64,000 bases of DNA from Telmatactis stephensoni. Lineage: Eukaryota > Cnidaria > Anthozoa > Actiniaria > Isophelliidae. Below the pieces are notes generated by a model. It saw nothing but the letters and a program-made list of their open reading frames with translations, searched no databases and was not told where the DNA came from. The position numbers and the translations under genes are program-made. Shown here one piece after another: positions 10,430 through 22,100 of the stretch. The stretch's first letter is position 1; every line of letters begins with the position of its first letter. The stretch is taken from positions 248,001 through 312,000 of the forward strand of contig JALIZF010001637.1 of NCBI GenBank assembly GCA_029948255.1, in the 5' to 3' direction.

Positions 10430-13401
10430 CACGGCAAAAAAGGTCGCGTTTTACCGCGGGATGATGCAGGGATAATGTAATCCTAACGTAACATAATCCC
10501 TTCATTAGCCCGCATTTTCCCTTTGGGATAACTCGAATAATCCTTGCATAATGCCGCGGGATAACAATAGGTAAACGTACCGTTTTACCGAATTTTACCA
10601 ATCGGTATAATCTGAGTATAACGTACGTTTTACCCGCATAATGTCACTATGGATAACGCGGCTCAAATACGTGTTTTACCTTGCATAATACCTGCATAAT
10701 CCAGCAGGAAAACACGTGTTTTACTTTCTTGGACTGTGGGATAATTCTGGCATTACGCTTGTCAAACCTCGCATTTTCCCTACGTTTTACTTTGATTTTC
10801 CCTTGATTTTACCGCAATTATCCATTCATTTCCCCCAATTTTTCATCCGTTTTATTTCCCGTTCGTTTTATTCATTTTCCCAGCTATTACTATTCTTCTA
10901 ATTTTGTTTATTGGTGAACAAAATTACAAGAAAGGCTTATCAGTTTAGGTTTTAGTGGACAATGAATTTGGGCAGATTCAGAAAGAATCATTCTGTTTAA
11001 TCGACTTTTTGTCGATCTTTATTCACCAAAGTCTAACTCCAAAATTTTACATCTTTAAATGATAGTCATACGTACATGATCGAGAACTTACATGTAAAAT
11101 ATATTGCATCGCGATCGATGTCAGAAACATTTAAACTAGTGGTCAGTTACCCACTGACGCAGGTTATGTGGGACAATCGTTGAGTCTCTCTCTCGCTGTT
11201 GGCGCCACATGCTCTTTTCAGAATCATTCGTTTATGGGATCTTTGGTCTAATTCTATGAAAAAACAACCTAATTCTTCTGCTCGCCATGGTAGTGGCCTC
11301 ACTAAGACCACATCGTTCTCGCCATCTGAGTCGTCAGAACTGATTGAAGCGCTTTAGCTTTGTCTGTTCCTCTAGCTCTCCAAAGCGTTTAGACTTTGAA
11401 CTCTTCTTTTCAGTTTCTGCCAAAAAATAACAGAACAAGAAATAAGTAAAAAAATACACATTGCAAGTGATGGTAGAGTAGAGAATTTGTTAAAATAACC
11501 CCGATCTACATCCGTTACCTTTTACTGAAGTTTTGCCAACTAATTAGGAGGTTAAATGGCCTGTATGCAATGTTCGGCACGCGAAACAACAGGGCTTTCA
11601 TCAAGTGAAAAGTACTTAGTATAACTTACCCTATCCAGCCGTTGAAGTTTTCGCTGCTTCTTTTTAGATTTTTCTTCTTTCCATGTTCGGCTCTTCGTTT
11701 CTTTTCTTGGCGGTTTTATAGGTTGATGTCATCACTTCTACAAAGAAATGCCAAATTAATCAGTCATCTGATCCAATGTGCAGTTTTTTCTTTCAATTAA
11801 GCTGTTAGCTATTACAAAATGGACTAACCTTTGATTCTTCCGTCTGTATTCATGGGGTTATTCCTTATTACTTCTTCAATTTCTTCACTTCCCTCAGAAT
11901 TCATGATGTTATTGCTGATTTTCAGGATCTTGAACGTTTGATATCAAGCGTTCCTCAATCCATCTCAGACAAGCGCTTGAAATTTTGTCGTCTCCTAGCA
12001 TGGTCGAATTGCCCCAAACGCGCGACAGTGACATTTTCGTGGTTTCGATGTAAGAAGATGATAACAAGACGCTGATAATTTGCTGGCTTGTAAGATTCGA
12101 AATGAGCGCGCTTACCTCCTCGCGTGATCTGAACTATTCATGTTTTGTAACAACCCATGCTATTGGTCTACAGCAAAATGACGCAACGGTCATTTTCTTA
12201 CAGCTTTTCTTATTTGCTGGTTATTACTTAGTTCCAGGCTAATGAAGATAAACAGAAAATTAATTAACATTGCGGCTTTTATTACGATTGCTGAAAAGAA
12301 TGTAACACCGAATTGTGACTACTGTAATTAGATAATTTCGACTTTTTTTCGCTCTAAATTATACCTATATGAACGATGAATCATACACAGGAAGTTTTCT
12401 ATCGAGAATGCTTGAAAAAGAGTACGGACTGAATTTTATTTTGCTGCAGAATACTTCATAACTCCGCATCAAGAACAATAGAATCCATTGTTTGATTGTT
12501 GCTTTGCCGCCTTCTCAAAGATCCAAAGATTGCCAAAGAGCGCGCCATGAGGTGGCTGAGAGCGGCATTTGATAGTTATTTAATCGTTGCCCCTCAGCCA
12601 TAGTTTATGTCCCCTCCATTAACTAAGACCTCAGCATATCTATTTTTTAATTAGCAAGTTTATTAGCCTGCTTGGCAGAGCTTTCCTAATTTCCCGCTCT
12701 AAAATATGTTGGTAATCTAAGTTACAAATAGTCTAAGATCAGTGTTCATAATGAATACAGGGGATTAATAACTATAAACAGAATCAAATCTCAAATTTCG
12801 ATTTAGTCTTTGTCCGGCGACATCTTGTCCCGATCTAGGAGACATTATAAATTGTTGCTTTCCCGAAACAATGAAAAATATTACTGTAATTACACGTGTT
12901 TTCGAAGTCAAAACTAGCAAACAGCGTCCCTGACAGTACTTTTTGTAAGCGATTTGATAGCACAGGAAGACCACAACTAGTAATCTGAATCAAATTATCC
13001 TGTCTCGAAATAATGTAGAGATAACGTTGGTAAAACGTAATAAAAGGGGGTTATTAATCAGGGTTACTAGCCTTACATTTTACCACACTAGATAACAGCG
13101 GCATTATCCATGTTATCCCGAGCGGAAAATGTAAGGATTATGCGGTAAAATATGCATTCGCCTACTCGGGATAACGTAGGGAAAATGCGAGTGATAATGT
13201 AGGTTTTGAACTCATTTTACTGTACGGTAAAACAAGTGGAAAACTCATGTTTTGATGTTCTGGAAAACTAAGGTAAAACGTAGGGATTACCTAGAATTAT
13301 CCCGCCTCCGTAAAACGCGGGGAAAATACGGTATTATTCGAAGTTATCCCTACATTTTACTTTTCGCATAATTCGTGGATAACGCGACCTTTTTTGCCGT
13401 G
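10430..13401. mobile_element. CACTA/EnSpm-like DNA transposon (2,972 bp, probably non-autonomous)
   Basis: Ends are inverted repeats: CACGGCAAAAAAGGTCGCG at 10430 and its reverse complement ending at 13401. Flanks show a 3-bp duplication ATA (10427-10429, 13402-13404). The first and last 400-450 bp are packed with recurring short motifs in both orientations (GGATAA, GTTTTACC, GCATAATCC, CGCATTTTCCC). A CAC terminus, 3-bp duplication and dense subterminal repeats are typical of CACTA/EnSpm elements, where the repeats bind transposase. No transposase was recognised inside; 12000-13020 shows nothing recognisable. Confidence 0.65.
11147..11904 (-). pseudogene. Possible small multi-exon gene inside the CACTA-like element
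   Basis: A start codon at 11904 opens exon 11904-11829 (acidic, starts MNSEGSEEIEEVIR) ending at a GTTAGT donor. A second exon begins at 11737 after TTTGTAG and encodes Lys/Arg-rich sequence ending at a GTAAGT donor near 11630, apparently with a frame change inside. A last exon 11339-11147 encodes SSDDSDGENDVVLVRPLPWR and then Arg-rich residues to a stop. The RPLPWR segment recalls C-terminal pieces of some transposon proteins in invertebrates, but I cannot name a family. Composition and splice signals favour coding; continuity is not proven. Confidence 0.33.
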
Positions 13402-13880
13402 ATAAGGGCTAGGTTTGACTTTGAACCTATAATTCCAGCACTTTGGTAGTCTCATAAGATATTACATCTCTTCACTAATGGTTCAATGTTATAAAATAAC
13501 AAGTTGAGAGAACCTAGCTCAATGTTTTTGATATAAGGTAGTCATGTGACCAATTATGATGAAATTTCCTTTATTTCTGCTTTTCATTTTTTCTTACTGT
13601 GGTTTTTGGTATTCTGCAAACTCTGCCTTTCGAACACTAACCGCTAATTTGCATTTTTACTTCTGTCAATCAAAAGTCAAGAATTAGTGATACAAAGAAT
13701 TACTAGAAAGATTTTTATTACTTTCCTACCATAAATGACCTATCTGATCATGTGACCTCTCTGGTTCATTGTTTTATCAACATCTATTGTTTTGCTATTA
13801 ATAAGGCATTTTTGCTACAGTCCAAATATTTGCCTGATATAGCCACTGACCCAGCTGGCGCGGCGCCCTTAACTATACCT
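13402..13880. mobile_element. MITE copy, interrupted near one end by the CACTA-like element
   Basis: The segment (with a few bases left at 10418-10429) is a diverged, inverted relative of 35458-36283: shared ends AAGGCCTGGGT-like with GGTTTGAC at one side and CTGGGTCAGTGGC at the other, plus internal GTAGTCATGTGACC. The CACTA-like insertion lies inside its terminal repeat. Confidence 0.45.
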
Positions 13881-14029
13881 TGAGAAGCTGATGTTCACAA
13901 CCTAAATATTCTTCGTTTTCAATCTACGTCACACCAATTATGCAAATTAGCAATCCGCCATGTTGGTTGATATACAAAAGTTCGTGACCGCGAGTCACGC
14001 TACATTGCTTACTCTATTGTGCTGAAATA

Positions 14030-17000
14030 ATGCCCGTTTTATGCGCTGTTTTTGGCTGCGGTCATAATGCTACAAGAGACAAAGAGTACAGCTTCTATAG
14101 ATTCCCAAAGGTGATTACACGAGAAGGAGAAAAAAACAAAGAATTGTCCAAAAAACGCCGAAAAAAATGGATCGCAAATATCTCGCGTGCCGACTTGACG
14201 GAGGAGAAGATAGCACATACACGCGTATGTAGCAATCATTTTGTTAGCGGTAAGTGTTCAATCCTGTTTAAAAAATATATTTAACTGCTGGTTTACTCAG
14301 ATATAAGCTAGTATACTCAGATCTCTTGATATAATTGTAGTTTCATCAGTATATACTGCAATTACGATTGCCGGCTGGTTTGATACGTGTGGTTGTTGTA
14401 GGTTTACTTGTTTCAAGGTGGGAGCAAGGTTATTGATCCAGAATTTTTTACCAGGTAGTCCAGCAAACCTTTACAAAGAAGACGATCCTGACTGGGCACC
14501 TACTCTGAACTTGGGGCACAATAAAGTCAAGGTAGTAAAGACATCGGCGTGCAGTGAAAGAGCCAAGCGTAAACTTGAGAAACGTCAAACAGCTGAGACA
14601 GAAAAATCTTCAACAGTCCAAAAAACATTACCACAAGGGACTAAAAAAGCCAGACCAGGTAAAAGAATGTTTAGTTTCTTGAATTAGTACTAAACATCGG
14701 TTTTTAACAACATATATTTCCCTTTTCAGATCATGTAGAAAACACATCCCAGTTACACGAATTTACCATTCAAGGAACTGTTTCGTCAGAAGCTGCAGAA
14801 ATTGATATGAATAACACTATGTATGAGGTACAACCACAAGATTGCAGAGAAATAATAGTTCAACCAAGTACTTTAACTGATACCAGCCCTCCTGATGCTG
14901 ATCTTGCCTCAGATCATCTGACAAATGTTGCAGTGTGCCAGACAGAGCTAAGTTTTGAAGACATAAACAACATGGAGCAGTTTATAAATGACTCTACAGC
15001 AGAGATTGTGGACTTAAAGAAAAGGATTTCTGATTTGGAAAAAAATATATTAGAGACTGAGTTGTCAGAAAAAAAGCTTTTCAAATGATGATGCCAAGAC
15101 AAGATTCTACACAGGAATCCCCAATTTTGTAATACTTTTGAACCTCTTCAATCTGGTTGGTCCTACAATAATCAAAACATCAAGAAATTGCCTGCCAAAA
15201 TTTACGGAGTTCCTGTTAGTTCTCATGCGTCTGCGCCTAAACCTTCCACTGCAAGACCTAGCTTACAGATTTAATGTATCTGTTCCCACTGCTGGAAGAA
15301 TTTTTGAAAAATGGATTGATGCAATGAATGAAAAACTAAGTTTTTACTCGGGCTACCTGTGGTAGCTCGAGTCTAGGTTTACCTTTTCGGTCTATCTATC
15401 AATCTATCAATCTATCAACGTCGCAAATCGGCAAATTACCCAGAAGCCTTTGGGGTACACTGTTGACCACGAGGCTTCCTGTGGTCGCGAGAGATTGAAA
15501 ACAAAATGGCGGACGCTATGAATTCGGAATTTTTCGAACTATTGGCTTTTAATCTCAATATACTTTGCTTTAATCGTTAATATCGAATTCTCGAATTTAG
15601 TGATGACCTTCTTACCAGCTGTTGTAATCAACTTAGAGTCTATAATGTCTTGATCGCCCAAGAACACGAGACAGATCGATTTGTGGCAGCGAACTTCACT
15701 TGAGGACAGACATGTAAGACACGGAGATATTGTCTTTAATTAGATCAGTAGTTTGTTTTATAAATTAATAATATTTCACCACTGCTTGCACATAATATTT
15801 GCTTACACGGTGTCTACAGTCATGCTCTTCCTGAGAGCCGTGTTAAAAACGAACTAATTAACTAACAATATCTACAATGTTTATTTAACTAGAAAGCCAA
15901 GGAGATTCTTGCCTTTGCGTAATAAGGTGACTAACGTGTATTCAATAATTAAGCCAGGAAACAGGAATTAGTAAATGGTGCGAAATTACACCAAATAAAC
16001 AATGGAAAACAAATGATTTTTTATTATTAACTTATAAATATTTAGTGCAATCTGTATTTTGTACAAATATGTCATGATTTAATATTGAATGCACTTTATT
16101 GTCAATCATGCTCAATGCTAGCAGATAAAAATATAGTGATGGATAATCATGGAAATGATAGTAATGTTTATGAGACCTTATATTAGCAACAATTGAAGAA
16201 TTATACAATGTACAATATGATATTTGTACAATGTACAAAATGATATTTTCAATCAATGAAAAGTGATACTCAACCACAAATTTGTACAAGCTTTGTGCAA
16301 CCATGTTCACAGAAACAAGATAAAGTGGACTGAATTGAAGATATTACTGTATGTAGTAGTATCAGATTGATGTGCATGGAGGAGCTATATATGGTATCGG
16401 TACTGAGCATATATTGTATGACATTACACTTCTTCAAATAAAGCCAGATCAGCAACTGACTACTGCTATAATTATTGATCTGCTCCATATTGAAAACATG
16501 GTAATACATGCATTGAAAAGTTGTGTTAAGAAACTGAAATGATTTCATAGAAAGGTAACTGTGGTACTTCTAGAATCTACCAATGTGACAACAGCAATAT
16601 CAAAATCATTTTAACTTGGACATCAAAACAGTCTGCCACAGTTTGTAACTTTTGTTTCCATAAGTCAAAGTAAAAAAGTACAGAATAGAAATTTAAATTG
16701 TCTGAGCTATAATGTATTATCTATAGATCATATTGGACCATTTGGTAGGCATTTATAAAACAAAGCAGACTGTATACTGTATATGTCTGGTGTGATAAAA
16801 AGACCAGCAGTATATTAATAACCACCACGATGTGGTACAATTATGTACAAATTATGTGGTACAATTATGTACTTTCTCCCCAATATAATTTGTGTTCTAC
16901 TCTGGGAGTACTTGTCATGCATTTTTGCAATCAAAAGACACTGACAAGTCAAACTGGTTTCCATCAACTTCTGTTATCCATTTCTCCCCAAGTACTATAC

Positions 17001-17663
17001 ACAGGTGTAGCCCGAGTGAACGCCTATTAGGCGTCTAGTTTAATTTGGTGGCCTGAACGTGAGGAACTTAGAAAAACAATGCCTCTGGTATTTAAGAGAA
17101 ATTTTGGAGAAAGAGTTGCTGTGATCATAGACTGCTTTGAAGTCTTCATCGACCGACCTTCAAGCTTAATTGCAAGGGCTATGACTTGGTCCAATTATAA
17201 ACATCATAATACTGTTAAATTTCTAATTGGCATAACACCCCAAGGGGTAATTTCATTTATTTCACATGCATGGTGTGGTCGAGTCAGTGACAAATTCATA
17301 ACAGAGAACAGTGGATTCTTAAAGAATTTATTACCAGGTGATATTGTTTTAGCAGACCGAGGATTTGATATTGCAGACAGTGTTGGATTTTGTCATGCAT
17401 CCCTGAAGATCCCAGCCTTTACAAAAGGAAAAAATCAGTTGTCTGCAATGGATATTGAAGAAACTAGAAAAATAGCCAATGTAAGAATACACGTAGAGAG
17501 AGTAATTGGTCTAGTAAGAAGAAAATACACCATATTGCAGAGCATTTTGCCAATTGAATTTGTGTCTGCTAAACCTGGAAAAACTGAAGCACCAATAGAC
17601 AGAATTGCTCGAGTGTGCTGTGCTCTAACAAATTTGTCAGACTCTGTTGTTCCATTTGAATAG
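14030..17663 (+). pseudogene. ISL2EU transposase: THAP zinc finger, HTH, DDE_Tnp_4; broken
   Basis: Exons 14030-14249, 14455-14658 and 14730 onward. Exon 1 is a THAP domain with the C2CH ligands (CAVFGC ... CSNHF) and KRRKKWIANISR. Exon 3 has a coiled coil (14940-15070), then YTGIPNF and the helix-turn-helix region LQDLAYRFNVSVPTAGRIF typical of DDE_Tnp_4 proteins. The catalytic part lies at 17042-17663: D in [10 protein letters not shown] in VLADRGFD, E in [14 protein letters not shown]. Lesions are a one-base loss near 15086, which shifts the frame just before the HTH, and the insertion at 15341-17038 between the HTH and the catalytic domain. Joining flanks across the insertion restores ...[13 protein letters not shown]..., giving the exact empty site. 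Confidence 0.85.
15341..17038 (+). mobile_element. Helentron-derived non-autonomous element (HINE type), about 1.7 kb
   Basis: Interrupts the ISL2EU transposase at AAACTAAG|TTTAATTTGG. The left end begins TTTTTACTCGGGCTACCTGTG. On the right the inverted match CACAGGTGTAGCCCGAGT (about 17001-17018) is not terminal but is followed by a perfect hairpin ACGCC-TATTA-GGCGT and then CTAG (17035-17038). Asymmetric inverted repeats, a 3' hairpin, a CTAG end and insertion at T-rich sites are features of Helentron/Helitron2 elements. The interior is AT-rich and shows no gene; no target duplication longer than the T run is clear. Confidence 0.72.
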
Positions 17664-17889
17664 GAAGCAACTTTGTTAAAGTTGTTTAAATTCCATCATA
17701 CTAGAGTGAAAACACTAAAAGCATAAAACAAATACTAACAGTAACTAAATGGTATAAAACAGTACTAATTAGAACAAAGGATTTTGAAACTGTTTGCTAA
17801 TATTTAGTCACTAAGTTGTTTCACAAAGTTAGTGTTTGCAACCTATTTAAATATTCATACATTAATTAAAGTTAAAGTTCTACATTATT

Positions 17890-20597
17890 TTAGACTGCAG
17901 GCTTGCTGAACCACTTAGCCAATAGTTCTGGCAGGATTCCTTTTTTAAAAAAAGCTGTGGCTTTAGTTACTGTTTCCTCCCAAAATTGAGGATTTGAAGT
18001 TATTCTCTCTACATGTAGGTCTCTTTCTGTCCACACTATGAAATCACAATATTCCACTTCTGCAATATTGATTTGGGCTTGGACCTAAAATGAAGATAAC
18101 CTAACTTTAGGGTCATATTGTTTGAAAGTATCATTCTAACACAATAAAGATCTTGTGCTTTTTAAGATATGCCACTGATGGTTTATAGGAAGAGATGTAG
18201 TTGTTAGACATTTGGCAGATCTTAAAAAGAACAAGACCTTAAAACAGATAAGGAATAACAAGTCACTTATCATCATTGAATTGGTTCTATATTTTACCTG
18301 ATAATAGTATTCATGATTTCTGTCCAATTGAATCTGTCCATCTTTCTGTACCAAGCAACTTTTCTTTTGAGAGGCTAGAAACTCTATTGACTTATCATTG
18401 TGACAAAATGGACACTGAAATTTAAATAACCAAACAGCTTAAAGATTTGAGAGAATACAACTTTTCTTAATTATAAATAACAGTTTTCAATGAAAAACAT
18501 AGGTGTAAAAGGATATGACAAATATGGGAAAGAAAGAAGTATAACTGATTACAAATATTCACTGGCATTCTTGTTACTACTAGTTTAGAACTAACTTACT
18601 GATTGGAGTGATTTCACTTAACAAATTAATAGTCAATATCTAATAAAATTATTAGTTAAATAAAATAGAAGCAAGGGTTAAGTGAAATCACTTTATGAAT
18701 TGCATTGATTTTACCTACCTTTACTTCACAAACTCCATTACCACAACAGTTACACATTACTGAACCATCAGGAGAAGCTCCTAAGTGAGGCCATTTGATA
18801 TTGATTTGCAGCCCACTGTCAGCCACTGAGAAGTTTTCATGTTCCTGCTGCATCACCCTGATGTACTGCTCCCGTGCTGATTTTTCATGATTGCATCCCC
18901 ATCTACAATAGGTAAAAACAGAATTCAACTTCAAAACTGAGAACAAAAATAAAAGAATCCCAAAACTAATTAGAAGTCTTTCATTTGTCGTCATCATCAT
19001 CATCTTACTGAGTAAAAGACCTAAATATCTTTGAGATTCTTTTAGAAAGTGAATCTCAGAATGCATAATAATTATACATGCACTTTGAAATTACTTTTTC
19101 TTTGACCTCGAATTTATTGTAAGAAAATATCACTTTTGAACTATGATAATATTTACTGAAGTTACCTTGTTGCCTCAGAAGAGAACTTATGTGCCTCTGG
19201 GTAGCAAATTGCTGTTATGAGACTTTTAGCCGGGGCATCAGGATTTGTGTGGCATGCAGATCTTAATTTGGAGGCAGTAATTCTTCCAGCTCTCTGCTCA
19301 AACCATACCCTTGATCTTGACTGGGCTTTTGTGTCTTTCTCAATAGCATTGCACTCATCTTCAGTTAGGCTAACTGAAGTATTTTGAGACAAGTTCAGCA
19401 ACTCTGTCAGAGACAATTGTTGGTGCTCTGGCTTGAACAGGGAAGTCAGTGGTTTGGCCAAGTGGCACATGTCCTTAGGCTTATATGCATCACTGTAGCC
19501 TGGTACAATTGAAAGGATGGCAGGTTTTGTGCCAGATATCGATAACTGTTTGAAGAAATTATTGATTTCTGCATCATTTCTTCTCTTTGGACGGGTGGCT
19601 TCAGGCATTTTTCTCAGGGTGGTTGGAGTTACATTTTTTTCTTGAAGTAAATGATGTTTCTTCTTTGCTGAAGTGAAATCTACTTTATTGACTGGTTTGT
19701 ACGGGATCTATATATATATAAAAACATAATTATTCGAGACATATCTTGAGATACTGTACAAGTCTTAATTCTAGCAGCTATTCGAGGAAAACAGACTTAC
19801 TTCTTTTACATATGCTGGCAATAACCATTTGCTCTTTTCCTGTGTGCAAGTCGTTGACGATCTCATTCTTACTCCTGTCTCCACCGCAAAAAGTGTTGCC
19901 CCAACGTGAGAACATACTTCAGACAACCTACAAAGTTACAGAATTGAAATGAATAACCCTAAAGTCTTTAAATATGTGCTTTATAATTATTTTTCTGGAC
20001 ATAACTTCGTTGCAAACAAATTCTTCTCTGCACATTCTAAACTTTACAGGTTTACACTGGGTTTGTTTACGAAGATTACTTACCCTGCCATACAGTTACA
20101 GTGACCTGTTATTATGCTTCCATTATATTCACAAAGAATCCAGAGGGCCAAAGGAGTTTCTCTGGCTCGTTGAGAGTGTTTAACCTACAACAAAAACACA
20201 CCATGTTGGCATCAAAACACACTTCGTTGTATACTAATGCATCCAGTTTACTTACCCTTGAAAATATCAGAACCTTTTCTTGATCGACTTCCTTCGCCAG
20301 TATGGAATGAACCCATCCCGAAACAAAGAAATTGTATGCCTCGAGAGACTTGTATGCTTTCATCTGATCTTTTGAAAGCCACGATGTCTGAAGGACCAGA
20401 TAATTAACAATGTCGGGGTATTCAACCTTCGGCCAAAGCTGAATATCATCTTTGAATGATGACTTTTTGAGTTTGTAAGGATCAAACCCTAATAAACTAA
20501 CTTTGGTAATATACCTCTGCTTTGTGGGACCATCCAATCTATCACAGTAATCCGAAAGAACAACAGAATTTGCATCGCTTACAGTAGAAGACGCCAT
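17890..20597 (-). CDS. YqaJ-type exonuclease with SWIM-like zinc finger (7 exons, 535 aa)
   Basis: Exons on the minus strand are 20597-20256, 20184-20084, 19927-19801, 19707-19166, 18902-18719, 18414-18298 and 18084-17890. They total 1,608 nt with no internal stop. A SWIM-like motif lies across exons 2-3: [20 protein letters not shown] (C-x-C ... C-x-H). The YqaJ/lambda-exonuclease-like nuclease core includes [14 protein letters not shown] (exon 4), [20 protein letters not shown] and [10 protein letters not shown] (exon 5, the catalytic D and E-x-K) and HEYYYQVQAQ (exons 6-7). Such SWIM-YqaJ proteins are the second gene of ISL2EU elements; the nuclease probably processes DNA ends during transposition, which is inferred. 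It faces the broken transposase and ends 227 bp from it. It reads intact while its partner does not. Confidence 0.87.
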
Positions 20598-20690
20598 ATT
20601 GTACACTTTGTATATCAACCAAGATGGCGCCGATCAGTGACGTCACGGATTTTGACCACGTGATTGAAAACGAAGAATAGCTTGTAATTA

Positions 20691-20937
20691 TTTTCTCTTC
20701 ACATTCCAAATCCCATGGACCCATGGGATCATCATCATCATCATAATAATAATATAATAATTTGGAGAGCTAATTACCCTCATGGCAGCATAGATGGAAG
20801 CTGAATTACGACGGTACGGCTCAACGTGTTTGGGTTGAAGGCTTGTCAAGGTGCCTCTGACTGGCACCATACAACCCATGTCTGACCACGCGAGCACAGC
20901 TCACTGCTGAAACAGTGTTTTGAATGTGAAGAGAAAA
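20691..20937. mobile_element. Small MITE (247 bp)
   Basis: Ends TTTTCTCTTCACATTC (20691-20706) and its perfect reverse complement (20922-20937). It lies just outside the ISL2EU right end and contains an ATC/ATA-rich simple repeat at 20729-20760. No coding capacity; target duplication not clear. Confidence 0.55.
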
Positions 20938-21480
20938 CAATATTATGTGGGCATTTGCTAACACATGTTAATAAAGACTGAATACAAGATTTCAATCAAT
21001 GGGGAATAAAAAGAAAAGGAAAAAAAATGAACCTGAAACAATATCAAGTGGGAGTATTGAAACATTTTATTATAATCATTTTATACTTAGATATCATGGG
21101 TTCACAGAGGAAGGCCATCATTCTACAAAAGTATGTATGTTGCCCTTGGCATTCTTCAAAAAGAGCCACCACTTCCACAGCAATGGGTTGAGACCAGATG
21201 GACATACTTTTCAGAGAGTCTTAACTGGTGGTCAAAATATGGCAATGCCTGTCTGATGTTTGGAAAAAAGATGCTTGAACGATTGCCCAAGAGTGATGTG
21301 CATTTTGGTGTGTGGCAGAGTATTATAAAGATGGCAGCAAATCCAATGATCCAAGTCCAGAGAGCATTTCTGAAAGAATTTCTTGATATCTTTGTCATGC
21401 CAAATCTTGCCAAATCAGAATCACGTGACAAGGAACTGCAGTTTAGCTCAGGATTTCTTGTTCGTCTGTGGCCATCTACG

Positions 21481-22100
21481 GTAAAAATTTACAAATCTAT
21501 TAGAACAATATTAATAATGTGTACCTTTAATATTGCAACAGAGGTGGCATGACAAAAGAACAGCTAGAGTAATTTAATGCCATTTATGTTGCACACTTTA
21601 AGTGTTTATGCATACTATTTTTTCACAGGTTAAATAAAATCACTCTATTGAAGAACATATGCAATCAAATCAAAACATATAACTTATTTCTCACAAAAAG
21701 TTTCAGTGGTATTGCTGTTGTATACTCAACAAAAAAAAAACAGTCTGAGGGTAATCTTTATCTGCTTTCTATATGGATGATTTATATCTGTAATTCTTAT
21801 TCTAGACAGTATTCAGAAACATATAAGCTATTATGAAAACAAACATAAAGACAAACTCCATGCAGATAACAGAAAAATGTCTGAAAACTGTAGATGATAA
21901 TAGCTAGTCTCCTAATTCTGTAAAAGGCTTTCTTTGATCTTTCAACTATGACTGGACATGAATGATCGTAATTGTTGCCATTTTTGAGAAATCATGATCA
22001 AAGTCCAAAAGTTAATAAGAAATTTGTAAACACTATCTCAAAAACAGAAATCAAGAATTTTGCAACTGTGTAATAGCTAGATTTTCTTCCTTTCTTTCAG
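21481..22100 (+). other. Second intron of the hAT-like transposase
   Basis: AT-rich with no coding signal; GTAAAA donor at 21481 and TTTCTTTCAG acceptor ending at 22100. Confidence 0.5.

Larger units (their letters stand above)
13910..20676. mobile_element. ISL2EU-type DNA transposon (6,767 bp)
   Basis: Termini are inverted repeats beginning TCTTCGTTTTCAATC (13910) and ending in the reverse complement at 20676, with AT duplicated outside (13908-13909, 20677-20678). A further inverted match, TTGGTTGATATACAAA, lies inside both ends. It carries the two diagnostic genes of ISL2EU in convergent order: a THAP/DDE_Tnp_4 transposase on the plus strand and a YqaJ-type nuclease on the minus strand. 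The 2-bp AT duplication also fits this superfamily. A Helentron-type element is inserted in the transposase gene. Confidence 0.87.

Noticed and set aside
12765..12974. Minus-strand 69-codon frame in the CACTA-like element
   Set aside because: No similarity to any motif I know and no splice context; treated as chance.
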